A stretch of DNA of 11,592 bases from Candidatus Pacearchaeota archaeon RBG_13_36_9 (GTDB lineage Archaea; Nanobdellota; Nanobdellia; Pacearchaeales; GW2011-AR1), in contig MFWN01000037.1 of assembly GCA_001786395.1 (NCBI GenBank), forward strand, positions 3,162 through 14,753, written 5' to 3'. This document shows positions 6,616 through 11,592 of the stretch, one piece after another. Below the pieces are notes generated by a model that saw only the letters and a program-made list of their open reading frames with translations, searched no databases and was not told where the DNA came from. The translations under genes were made by a program, and so were the position numbers. Every line of letters starts with the position of its first letter. Position 1 is the first letter of the stretch.

Positions 6616-6680
6616 ACCCGGGTCACCTCGTTTTTGCTATGATTGGCAACGAGGTATTCTAACCACTAAACTATCTTCGC
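6597..6680 (-). tRNA. tRNA-Gly (anticodon GCC) with a 12-nt intron
   Basis: Read 5'-3' on the minus strand: acceptor GCGAAGA (6680-6674); U8 A9; D arm GTTT..GAAT; anticodon stem CCTCG (6654-6650) and CGAGG (6630-6626); a 19-nt loop; a 4-nt variable region; T arm CCGGG-TTCAAAT-CCCGG (6621-6605); 3' acceptor TCTCCGC; discriminator A73. No CCA is encoded. Removing 12 nt between positions 37 and 38 leaves a normal loop TTGCCAA with anticodon GCC (6647-6645). A73, C35 and C36 agree with archaeal glycine identity. The acceptor stem has one A4-C69 mismatch. The 3' end overlaps the end of the plus-strand membrane-protein gene. Confidence 0.9.
6632..6643 (-). other. 12-nt tRNA intron with minimal bulge-helix motif
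   Basis: The intron ATCATAGCAAAA lies at the canonical 37/38 site. TTGC (6649-6646) pairs with GCAA (6637-6634), giving a 4-bp central helix next to the anticodon stem. A 3-nt AAA bulge lies on the 3' side, and CAA on the 5' side opens into a terminal loop. Cutting after the second base of each bulge releases exactly these 12 nt, as archaeal tRNA splicing endonuclease does on relaxed (hBH-type) motifs. Confidence 0.85.
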
Positions 6681-6685
6681 ATATC

Positions 6686-6709
6686 AAAAATCCCTGTTTT
6701 TGGGATTTT
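6686..6709 (-). terminator. Hairpin plus T5 between the candidate RNA and tRNA-Gly
   Basis: AAAATCCC (6709-6702) pairs with GGGATTTT (6694-6687) around the loop AAAAACA. The T run reaches 6686, six bases before the tRNA 5' end. It may terminate the candidate RNA. The segment CCTAAAATC (6712-6704), whose TAAAAT core is centred 27.5 nt from the tRNA start, could alternatively be a weak box A for tRNA-Gly. Confidence 0.5.
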
Positions 6710-6811
6710 AGGATGCTCAGAAATGCGAACACTGGTAAGCATTTCTGACATAAGAGGAGCCCCTCTTATCAACTCCCAGGCACAGAGCAAGCTCATTCTT
6801 ACCTGCGCCCC
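6686..6811 (-). ncRNA. Candidate structured non-coding RNA, three hairpins with loop-loop pairing
   Basis: The minus strand holds a GC-rich segment in an AT-rich context, with no ORF. Helix 1 is GGCGCAG (6809-6803) with CTGTGCC (6785-6779). Helix 2 is ATAAGAGG (6769-6762) with CCTCTTAT (6757-6750), loop GGCT. Helix 3 is TCAGAAATGC (6748-6739) with GCATTTCTGA (6726-6717), 12-nt loop. GGTAAG (6803-6798) at the loop of helix 1 can pair with CTTACC (6739-6734) at the loop of helix 3. TTTAAAAA (6842-6835) is centred 27.5 nt before G6811, the same geometry as at tRNA-Val. The 3' limit is uncertain: helix 3 ends near 6711, and an AAAATCCC/GGGATTTT hairpin followed by T5 ends at 6686. It does not resemble 5S, RNase P or SRP RNA to me. 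Confidence 0.6.
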
Positions 6812-6834
6812 ACGTTTTCATAAAACCAGCAAGA

Positions 6835-6842
6835 TTTTTAAA
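6835..6842. promoter_or_regulatory. Bidirectional box A: candidate RNA (-) and 88-aa gene (+)
   Basis: The sequence is TTTAAAAA on the minus strand, centred 27.5 nt before G6811 of the candidate RNA. On the plus strand it is TTTTTAAA, centred about 25 nt before ATG 6863. The same 8-mer in the same RNA/protein arrangement occurs at 7538-7545. Confidence 0.55.
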
Positions 6843-6853
6843 GGTTGTTATAA

Positions 6854-7120
6854 ATGGAATATATGGAAAATGGATTGGTAAGGACGGTAGAGGAAGTTGA
6901 AGTTAGCAGAAGAACTCCCCGTTTTGTAAGCAGAGTTATACAGGTTTATACTGAAACAGCCAGGGATAATGAGGATACAGATACAGCAATAGAAGGAATG
7001 CCTTATAATCCGGGCCTTTTAGGAGTTTTAGTTTCATATTTCAAGAAAATTTTCTTACCTCATGTTAAGGTAGACCTTAGGATTAGTATAGCTGAGAGTA
7101 ACAGAAAGGTCTATAGTTAA
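6854..7120 (+). CDS. Small unrecognised protein, 88 aa
   Basis: The frame runs from ATG 6854 to TAA. A second in-frame ATG at 6863 would be leaderless from the box at 6835-6842, so the true protein may be 85 aa. It has a charged N-terminal half (VRTVEEVEVSRRTPRFVSRVIQVYTETARDNEDTDT), a short hydrophobic stretch PGLLGVLVSYFKKIFLP (about 53-69) that could be an amphipathic or membrane-associated helix, and a polar beta-like C terminus. Codon use and composition resemble neighbouring genes. I know no family. It stands alone between two RNA genes and is convergent with the four-TM gene at 7148-7510. Confidence 0.55.
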   Translation: MEYMENGLVRTVEEVEVSRRTPRFVSRVIQVYTETARDNEDTDTAIEGMPYNPGLLGVLVSYFKKIFLPHVKVDLRISIAESNRKVYS

Positions 7121-7147
7121 AAAACACAAAAAAGAAAAGGAAAAAAT
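7121..7147 (-). terminator. Oligo-T terminator region for the four-TM gene
   Basis: On the minus strand, immediately after the TM-protein stop codon, come three T-rich runs (complements of AAAAAA, AAAAAAGAAAA and AAAAAA at 7121-7147). Clustered T tracts without a hairpin are the usual archaeal terminator form. Confidence 0.5.
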
Positions 7148-7510
7148 TTATCTTTTTCTTGCTAGGTCATAGGTTCCTACAACAACTACTGCAACCAGGA
7201 AACCTACCAATAAAAAAGGGTCAGAATAAAATCCTATATAATCTCCTTCTAAAAACAGTGGCATTGTTACAACCAAATCTAAAATAGTCCCTACAATCAG
7301 CATAACTAAACCTAAAAGAAAACCATTTGTTTTATCTTTTCCCCTATAGTAAAACCACGCACAAAAGACTCCAATCGGTATCAACAAAATATAGTGAATG
7401 ACACTTCCTGTAACTCCTGTTATCTGAAGCCCAATCTGAAAAATAGAAATCTCCACAAAAATTAAAACCCAAAGCAAGATTCCAGCCAATATTACCCTTA
7501 AAATATTCAT
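7148..7510 (-). CDS. Small four-TM membrane protein (possibly DUF5367-like)
   Basis: 120 aa, almost wholly hydrophobic, with four predicted helices at about 5-28, 36-55, 62-85 and 97-115, short polar loops (YYRGKDKTNG; LEGDYIGFYSD) and a basic C-terminal tail LARKR. The opening MNILRVILAGILLWVLIFVEISIF resembles small archaeal/bacterial 4-TM proteins of the DUF5367 type; this is recall, not a search result. No transport or catalytic motif is evident beyond acidic residues within or near membrane segments (E20, D78). The start ATG is about 31 nt from the TTTTTAAA element at 7538-7545, giving a very short leader. That element is shared with divergent tRNA-Val. Confidence 0.7.
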   Translation of the reverse strand: MNILRVILAGILLWVLIFVEISIFQIGLQITGVTGSVIHYILLIPIGVFCAWFYYRGKDKTNGFLLGLVMLIVGTILDLVVTMPLFLEGDYIGFYSDPFLLVGFLVAVVVVGTYDLARKR

Positions 7511-7537
7511 TTTGTTTAAAGTATAAGGGAGGAAGAG

Positions 7538-7545
7538 TTTAAAAA
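7538..7545. promoter_or_regulatory. Bidirectional box A: tRNA-Val (+) and four-TM gene (-)
   Basis: TTTAAAAA on the plus strand is centred 27.5 nt before the first base of tRNA-Val. Its complement TTTTTAAA faces the membrane-protein gene, centred about 31 nt from that start codon. It is the same 8-mer and orientation logic as at 6835-6842. Confidence 0.6.
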
Positions 7546-7568
7546 TGTTGTTGGACTCTCATAAATAC

Positions 7569-7639
7569 GGGCGTATCGTTCATCGGTAGGACGCTTCGTT
7601 TACACCGAAGGGAGAGAGGTCCGACTCCTCTTACGCCCA
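7569..7639 (+). tRNA. tRNA-Val (anticodon TAC)
   Basis: Acceptor GGGCGTA (7569-7575) pairs perfectly with TACGCCC (7632-7638), with discriminator A7639. The D arm is GTTC-ATCGGTA-GGAC. The anticodon stem CTTCG/CGAAG encloses TTTACAC with TAC at 7601-7603. The variable region is GGAG. The T arm is AGAGG-TCCGACT-CCTCT (7615-7631). No intron and no encoded CCA. Position 55 is C rather than the almost universal T (the pseudouridine-55 site), giving a TCCGACT T-loop. A T6 run (7642-7647) follows and may be its terminator. A deacylase gene starts 12 nt downstream. Confidence 0.93.
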
Positions 7640-7641
7640 TA

Positions 7642-7647
7642 TTTTTT
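7642..7647 (+). terminator. T6 run after tRNA-Val
   Basis: Six T residues lie 3-8 nt after the tRNA discriminator base and just before the deacylase start. It is a plausible partial terminator; read-through would be needed to express the downstream gene, which has no visible box A of its own. Confidence 0.4.
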
Positions 7648-7651
7648 GAAA

Positions 7652-8107
7652 ATGGAATTAAAATCAACTAAGATTTTAGAAGAAAAAGGGATTTCTTATA
7701 GATTAATAAAATTATCAAAGAAAGGGGTTTCTTTTGAAGATGTTATAAAATATGCTGAAGATGAAGTTAATCCTGATGAAATTTGTAAAACGATTATTGT
7801 CAAAGATAAAAAAGGGAATAAATATGCTTTTTTCTTAAAAGGTGATAAAAAAGTTGATTTCTCTAAAGCAAAGGGGATTATTGGAAGTAAGATTAGCATT
7901 GTTAGTTATGAAGATTTAGTTAAAGAAACTGGAACCGAACCAGGGGCAGTATGTCCTTTTTTATTAAAGATGCCACTTTTTGTAGACAAAGGCGTATTCG
8001 GGCTTCAAAAAATTAATTTTGGCTCAGGAGACCATCTTTATGGGCTTGAAATAGATTCTAAAGACTTAAAGAAAATTATTAACTTTAAAGAAGTTGATGT
8101 TTCACAA
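7652..8107 (+). CDS. YbaK/ProX-type aminoacyl-tRNA deacylase (editing domain protein)
   Basis: The product has 152 aa, encoded by 7652-8107 and followed by the stop at 8108-8110. It matches the free-standing YbaK/ProX editing domain: a Lys in KTIIVKD (K46, equivalent to the catalytic Lys of bacterial YbaK), FLKGDKKVDFSKAK (about 62-75), and the TGTEPGAVCPF loop (93-103), which corresponds to the family's TG..PG.VSPF with Cys for Ser at 101. Such proteins hydrolyse mischarged tRNAs (for example Cys- or Ala-tRNA-Pro) in trans. I chose ATG 7652 over TTG 7646 because the latter lies in the T6 run after the tRNA. The gene follows tRNA-Val by 12 nt with no visible promoter, so it is probably co-transcribed with it. 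The substrate tRNA is unknown. Confidence 0.85.
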
Positions 8108-8192
8108 TAATAAAATAAACAGGCGGCTCGGTTCAACTAAACTATCTTAGATAATTAGCTCTTTACAAAAGTTAACTAAAACAGCCTGCTAT

Positions 8193-9992
8193 TCAGAAAT
8201 AGTGCCATATGCTTTTGTATTCCTCTACATCTTCTCCGTCTTTTTGAAGCCTTTCTAAGTAATTATATATAGGTATATCAGTGTATAGATAATCTTCAAT
8301 TAAAAACAGCATGGAATCCCATGGGTAAAACCGATAAACCCGGTTTCCATCCTTGAGTATCATAATAATTTCATGGTTCTGCCACGAACGCAGATGAGAC
8401 TTCCCTAATTTTGGAACATTAAAAACCGGCTCATCAGTCCTTACAACTCCGGGAAGAAGCCTGGCTTCTTCTTTTCTCTCTTGTTCAATTCTTGCAATAG
8501 GAACCCTAAAATCTATGGTTTCTTCCTTGCCCTTAGTATTAAAAGAGTAGTAGGGGTCGATTCCAGACAACTTTAAGGTCTTTCTTAAAAAACTGGTTTT
8601 GTACCTAAAACTGTTGAAATATGTGAATACCTGCTGGTTATAGATGTTAATCCCTGCTTTTTTTATTTTTTTAACAGCATATAAGACTTCAGGAGTTATT
8701 TCTGAAGCATCTTCGAAGTGAGTCATTATGCAAATCTCTCTTTTTCCAAGTTTGTTAAATTTCCTCAGGATTTTTATTAATCCATTGTTTATTCTGAATG
8801 GGAGGGTTGCCAAAACTCTTGTGCCTATTCTTATCCTTTCAACATGGCTTATTCTGCTTATTTTCTCAAGCAGGGAATGAATGTACTTATTATCAAGGGT
8901 TAAAGGGTCTCCCCCAGTAACAAGAACTTCTGTAATGAACTTGTTTTCCTTAATCCAATTAATTGCATTTTCAATTTTATCCGGCGAAACAAACGCATCC
9001 CCGATGTTCTTTATTTCCCAATTCCTCTGGCAATATACGCATATTTGAGGGCAAGAATCAAATGGCTTTAAAATCACGATGCTAGGATATCTTCTGGTAA
9101 TGCCCGAAATTGGGCTTGTTGATTTCTCGCCCATAAAGTCCATATCCTCTTTTTCTTCTTTATTAACAGAAACATTTACGCAGTATTCTTTGCTCGGAAT
9201 AACCTGGGCCCTTACAAGGCGATTGTGCTTATCTCTGCCGCCCTCATTAAGCAATGTAAGGTAGTAAGGTGTTATCTGAAATGGAATCCTGTTCTTTTCA
9301 GCTTCTTTTATGCCCTGGGACTCATCTTCTTCAAGCTTTATGAGCTCTGAAAGGGTTTTATAATCTTTTATAATATGCTTTAATTGCCATTCATAATCAT
9401 TCCAATCCTGATCCGTTGCAGAAAAATATTTCAGGATTTTATTTTTGAGCTTTTTCTGTTTTTTGATGCTTTCTTTATCTGTGCCTTTCCTGAAATTTTT
9501 AAAACAATCCAGCATTTGTTTAGAATAATCATCAAGAATCTTGCACCTTACTTCTGCAGTTATATTATCAGAGGATAAGATTTTGGTATCTGTAAGATGG
9601 AACTTTCCATTCATGCCCCTTATTAAGAATAAAAATTCTAATATAAACCCCTTTCCCGTCTCATCAATAGATTTTTCATCATTGTTATAAATTTTAAAAA
9701 TGGTATCCAGTGCAGAAAAATTGACAATCTCTTCGTTTTCAGCCCTTATAACATTCTTTAAGATCCTTATGCATTCTTTAGAGTTATTTTTTTCGATTAT
9801 ATGCCTTTTTTCAGAATATTTATGGGAATAAATATTAAAAAGACTGCGCTCCGAGCTGTTCAGATAATCAAATATCTTCTGCCTTAATTCATTTAAATCA
9901 GCAGAATTTTTGAATATGCCTGTTAAAACCGCATCTTCCTTAAACAAATGCTGGATAAGTTCTGTTTTGGATAAATTTATTTCTTCTTTCAT
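8193..9992 (-). CDS. KamA-family radical SAM protein (lysine 2,3-aminomutase-like), 599 aa
   Basis: The C-terminal two thirds match KamA enzymes: ITPYYLTLL..R.VRAQVIPS (240-267); the radical-SAM cluster motif C314-PQI-C318-VY-C321 binding [4Fe-4S]/SAM; VTGGDP (358-363); RIRIGTR (386-392); ITPE; AGINIYNQQVF (446-455); and PYY (480-482). The PLP-lysine region is NVPKLGKSHL (525-533) instead of the GGGGK of clostridial KamA, so K528 or K531 is the likely PLP ligand. Residues 1-230 form a charged helical extension absent from roughly 416-aa classical KamA. A 2,3-amino-group migration on lysine (beta-lysine osmolyte) or another amino acid is possible; the substrate is unproven. ATG 9992 is about 25 nt from a TATA box (leaderless). 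Convergent with the deacylase gene. Confidence 0.85.
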   Translation of the reverse strand: MKEEINLSKTELIQHLFKEDAVLTGIFKNSADLNELRQKIFDYLNSSERSLFNIYSHKYSEKRHIIEKNNSKECIRILKNVIRAENEEIVNFSALDTIFKIYNNDEKSIDETGKGFILEFLFLIRGMNGKFHLTDTKILSSDNITAEVRCKILDDYSKQMLDCFKNFRKGTDKESIKKQKKLKNKILKYFSATDQDWNDYEWQLKHIIKDYKTLSELIKLEEDESQGIKEAEKNRIPFQITPYYLTLLNEGGRDKHNRLVRAQVIPSKEYCVNVSVNKEEKEDMDFMGEKSTSPISGITRRYPSIVILKPFDSCPQICVYCQRNWEIKNIGDAFVSPDKIENAINWIKENKFITEVLVTGGDPLTLDNKYIHSLLEKISRISHVERIRIGTRVLATLPFRINNGLIKILRKFNKLGKREICIMTHFEDASEITPEVLYAVKKIKKAGINIYNQQVFTYFNSFRYKTSFLRKTLKLSGIDPYYSFNTKGKEETIDFRVPIARIEQERKEEARLLPGVVRTDEPVFNVPKLGKSHLRSWQNHEIIMILKDGNRVYRFYPWDSMLFLIEDYLYTDIPIYNYLERLQKDGEDVEEYKSIWHYF

Positions 9993-10012
9993 CTTTTATA
10001 ACCATAACCACA

Positions 10013-10020
10013 TTATAAAT
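10013..10020 (-). promoter_or_regulatory. Box A for the KamA-family gene
   Basis: ATTTATAA on the minus strand is centred 24.5 nt from the start codon at 9992, implying a leaderless transcript. Between box and start lies the short tandem ATAACCATAACCA (9998-10010), which could contact a regulator. Confidence 0.5.
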
Positions 10021-10125
10021 AATTTTTGTTTTATATTTTTAGCCCATGCACTCCGGATTCTTTTGAAAAAAAGTAGCTGTTGTATGCATTTGTTTACACG
10101 AAGTATATCAAAAAGGATATGCTTT

Positions 10126-10809
10126 CTAAATCTTTTCTAAACCTAAAATAGCTTTTTTGTGCTTCTCAAAAACCTTATCATTTATTACACCATAAACCCC
10201 TTGTAAGCTGTCTTTAAACTGCTTTGAAATTATTTTCTCTTTAACCTTTAAAAACAAATTATTAAAATCATATTTTTTTGAGATTTCTTCTTTTACCCAT
10301 TCTTTGTTTTTTATGTTTGGAGCTAACATAAAAATATCTCTTATGTCTGTCAAACGACCGCTCACAAATTTCAAGACAAATAAAGCATCTAAATTTATTA
10401 TTCTTAATTTTAATTCTTCTGTGATTGTTTTTCCTCTCAAGGTTATTACCTCTGAATTGTCAAATACCCAATCAGCAGAAAAAGTGGCGTTAGTTTGCCT
10501 ATCTAAAACTTCTTTGATTAAAATGTCTATACTTACTTTAATATTATCTCCTAAATCTTTCTCTAATCTTAAAAAATCCCCATAGTAAGATGTTTTATCT
10601 TTATTATTTTCTTCTTTTACATAACCAAAATTTACTAGAGTTTCTTCAATCTCTTTTAATTCCTCTTTGTTTTTGACTACAATATCACAATCAACTGAAA
10701 ATCTTGGAAAAGTATAAGCATTTACAGCGTATCCCCCAATAATTACAAATTTGAATTTACTCATTTTCTTTAAAGTTTCAAAAATCTCTTTTTCTCTAAG
10801 CTGTAACAT
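10126..10809 (-). CDS. AbiEii-like nucleotidyltransferase, probable type IV toxin
   Basis: 227 aa with the minimal nucleotidyltransferase signature: FVIIGGYAVNAY (G25 G26), then R36-x-S38-x-D40-x-D42, and a third carboxylate D95 in VSIDILI. Downstream, K147..R152..D155..D158 (FVLKFVSGRLTDIRD) matches the conserved K/R-D region of AbiEii and related stand-alone toxins. AbiEii proteins nucleotidylate an essential target (tRNA acceptor ends in studied relatives) and are neutralised by AbiEi. This copy is shorter than typical AbiEii (about 300 aa). A DUF6036-type nucleotidyltransferase is the alternative. ATG 10809 lies 14 nt inside the upstream gene, so the two are translationally linked; a second ATG at 10764 would remove the overlap. 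Confidence 0.72.
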   Translation of the reverse strand: MLQLREKEIFETLKKMSKFKFVIIGGYAVNAYTFPRFSVDCDIVVKNKEELKEIEETLVNFGYVKEENNKDKTSYYGDFLRLEKDLGDNIKVSIDILIKEVLDRQTNATFSADWVFDNSEVITLRGKTITEELKLRIINLDALFVLKFVSGRLTDIRDIFMLAPNIKNKEWVKEEISKKYDFNNLFLKVKEKIISKQFKDSLQGVYGVINDKVFEKHKKAILGLEKI

Positions 10810-11398
10810 TTTGATATTTCTTTTTTATGTAATTGTAAGCATACAAATACATTTCATTTAATTTTGCTAATTTGATCGTTTCTTTTAAACTTTCAACTTT
10901 ATAACCTTCTTTTTCTACAAAACTTAATTTCCTAACAGGAATTAAAATAATATATTCTCCTATTGTAGTTCCTTCATTAACATAATTTGGGATATTATGG
11001 CTATTAAAGAAGTTTTTCCAGTATTTTAAATCTTTCTTTAAAACTTTAATAAAATAAGGTGATTTTTCTATTCCTCTTTGAACATAAGAATAATCGCTCC
11101 AAATCTCTACAGCAGACAAGTTAGTAAAAGCATAGTCTCTTTCAGCTTCTTTTATTATTTGAGGAACCTTAAATTCCAATAAACTTTTAATTATAATTTC
11201 TGGATTTATGCAGATATAAGTATTATCTGATTGCTTTTTGACCCAACCGGCTCTTAATAATAAAGAAAAAATCTTCTTTTTCATACTTTGCCCAACTATC
11301 CAATCTAATTCTGATTGTTTGAATCTTTCTTTATCTTTATGCTTTGCAAAAAACAAAGCGTATGCTTTTAAGCCATATTGAGGTATTTCTGTTGCCAT
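10796..11398 (-). CDS. AbiEi-like antitoxin/transcriptional regulator
   Basis: 200 aa. Residues about 8-62 look like a winged helix (FKQSELDWIVGQSMKKKIFSLL, wing GWVKKQSDNTYICIN), as in the N-terminal domain of AbiEi-type antitoxins. The remainder (YAFTNLSAVEIWSDY at 89-103, then a basic segment IKVLKKDLKYWKNF) fits the C-terminal AbiEi domain loosely. It should autorepress its operon and neutralise the nucleotidyltransferase downstream, whose start it overlaps by 14 nt. A 23-bp palindrome lies 24 nt upstream of its start codon. Assignment rests on gene order, HTH and partner; sequence similarity to AbiEi is weak by eye, so a divergent type IV pair or another HTH/NTase pair is possible. Confidence 0.6.
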   Translation of the reverse strand: MATEIPQYGLKAYALFFAKHKDKERFKQSELDWIVGQSMKKKIFSLLLRAGWVKKQSDNTYICINPEIIIKSLLEFKVPQIIKEAERDYAFTNLSAVEIWSDYSYVQRGIEKSPYFIKVLKKDLKYWKNFFNSHNIPNYVNEGTTIGEYIILIPVRKLSFVEKEGYKVESLKETIKLAKLNEMYLYAYNYIKKKYQNVTA

Positions 11399-11421
11399 TT
11401 TGTTGTTTTTTAGATGTTTAT

Positions 11422-11444
11422 ATGGTTACCTAATAGGTAACCAT
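11422..11444 (-). promoter_or_regulatory. Palindromic operator of the toxin-antitoxin pair
   Basis: ATGGTTACCT (11422-11431) and AGGTAACCAT (11435-11444) are exact reverse complements with a 3-nt spacer. The palindrome lies between or over two TATA-like elements on the minus strand: TTTAAATA (11453-11446) and ATATAAAC (11423-11416). A protein bound here would block transcription, which fits AbiEi-type negative autoregulation. Binding is inferred. Confidence 0.7.
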
Positions 11445-11453
11445 CTATTTAAA

Positions 11454-11592
11454 GGTTTCTATTTAATAAGCTGTTAAGTTAATTAGTCTTAATCGTTAGG
11501 TTTTTAGAGGCAATTATATTTATCACCCCTTGGTTATTATTTTTTGTAGCATACATAGATTGTTATATAAATCAACAAACAGATTGTGGATT
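11454..11592. other. Right-edge intergenic sequence, no gene seen
   Basis: AT-rich, with stops in all frames and no RNA-like fold that I can recognise. A TATA-like TTATATAAA (11563-11571) could serve a plus-strand gene starting just beyond the window. Confidence 0.4.

Noticed and set aside
6686..6811. Candidate RNA as a C/D-box or H/ACA guide RNA, or 5S rRNA (plus strand has GCGAACACTGGTAAG).
   Set aside because: C-like (AATGAGC) and D-like (CTGA) boxes are not in guide-RNA spacing and the RNA is too long; no pseudouridylation pocket. The 5S resemblance is limited to one loop, and the flanking helix and other helices do not fit 5S.
8138..8155. ACTAAACTATCTT shared with the tRNA-Gly gene (6664-6676), suggesting a tRNA fragment or attachment site.
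   Set aside because: Only 13 AT-rich bases, from the 5' part of the tRNA rather than the 3' part normally used for integration. No integrase and no further tRNA-like sequence nearby; repeats of this length are expected by chance in this window.
9079..9578. Plus-strand open frames inside the KamA-family gene.
   Set aside because: They are antisense to a well-supported coding sequence and have no promoter, SD or family resemblance.
10304..10585. 93-codon plus-strand frame opposite the nucleotidyltransferase gene.
   Set aside because: Antisense shadow; the minus-strand frame contains the catalytic motifs and the plus frame has none.
11411..11447. Outer inverted repeat TAGATG/CATCTA as part of a larger operator or transposon end.
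   Set aside because: Six-base arms that overlap the stronger palindrome asymmetrically; no transposase or matching end elsewhere.

Overview
The window reads as an AT-rich archaeal chromosome, most likely from a DPANN-type lineage (Woesearchaeota/Pacearchaeota-like; inferred). The evidence is: box A (TATA) elements about 25-28 nt upstream of start codons with little or no leader; a tRNA-Gly gene with a 12-nt intron at position 37/38 that fits an archaeal bulge-helix-bulge; tRNAs without encoded CCA; two tandem-duplicated Lrp/AsnC regulators; and very small, tightly packed genes of unknown function.

Layout. 1-483: C-terminal part of a sequon-rich surface protein, followed by a perfect 15-bp hairpin. 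733-2078: two-gene envelope unit, an acyltransferase-3 membrane protein overlapping (ATGA) a membrane-anchored six-cysteine protein that contains a GC-rich palindrome. 2095-5239: two minus-strand, double-length Lrp/AsnC regulators flank an unrecognised 344-aa gene on the plus strand. Both regulators have leaderless promoters in which similar TTACA..ATG inverted repeats surround the TATA box, suggesting auto- or cross-regulation. 5346-6615: three genes joined by two ATGA overlaps (HAD hydrolase, unknown 110-aa protein, two-TM membrane protein). The last gene runs antisense into the 3' end of tRNA-Gly.

6597-7639 is the RNA-rich centre. tRNA-Gly(GCC), with its intron, lies on the minus strand. 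Upstream of it on the same strand is a compact, GC-rich, three-hairpin RNA candidate (about 6811-6686) with its own TATA box and a possible loop-loop interaction. tRNA-Val(UAC) lies on the plus strand. Both the candidate RNA and tRNA-Val appear to share a symmetric TTTAAAAA box with a small divergent protein gene. tRNA-Val is followed 12 nt later by a YbaK/ProX-type aminoacyl-tRNA deacylase.

8193-9992: a 599-aa KamA-family radical-SAM enzyme (lysine 2,3-aminomutase-like) with a long N-terminal extension. 10126-11398: an AbiEi/AbiEii-like (type IV) toxin-antitoxin pair, with a near-perfect 23-bp palindrome just upstream of the antitoxin gene. 11445-11592 holds no gene that I can see.

The best candidates for something undescribed are the structured RNA upstream of tRNA-Gly, the paired tandem-Lrp circuit with its matching operators and unknown 344-aa partner, and the tRNA-Val/deacylase linkage.
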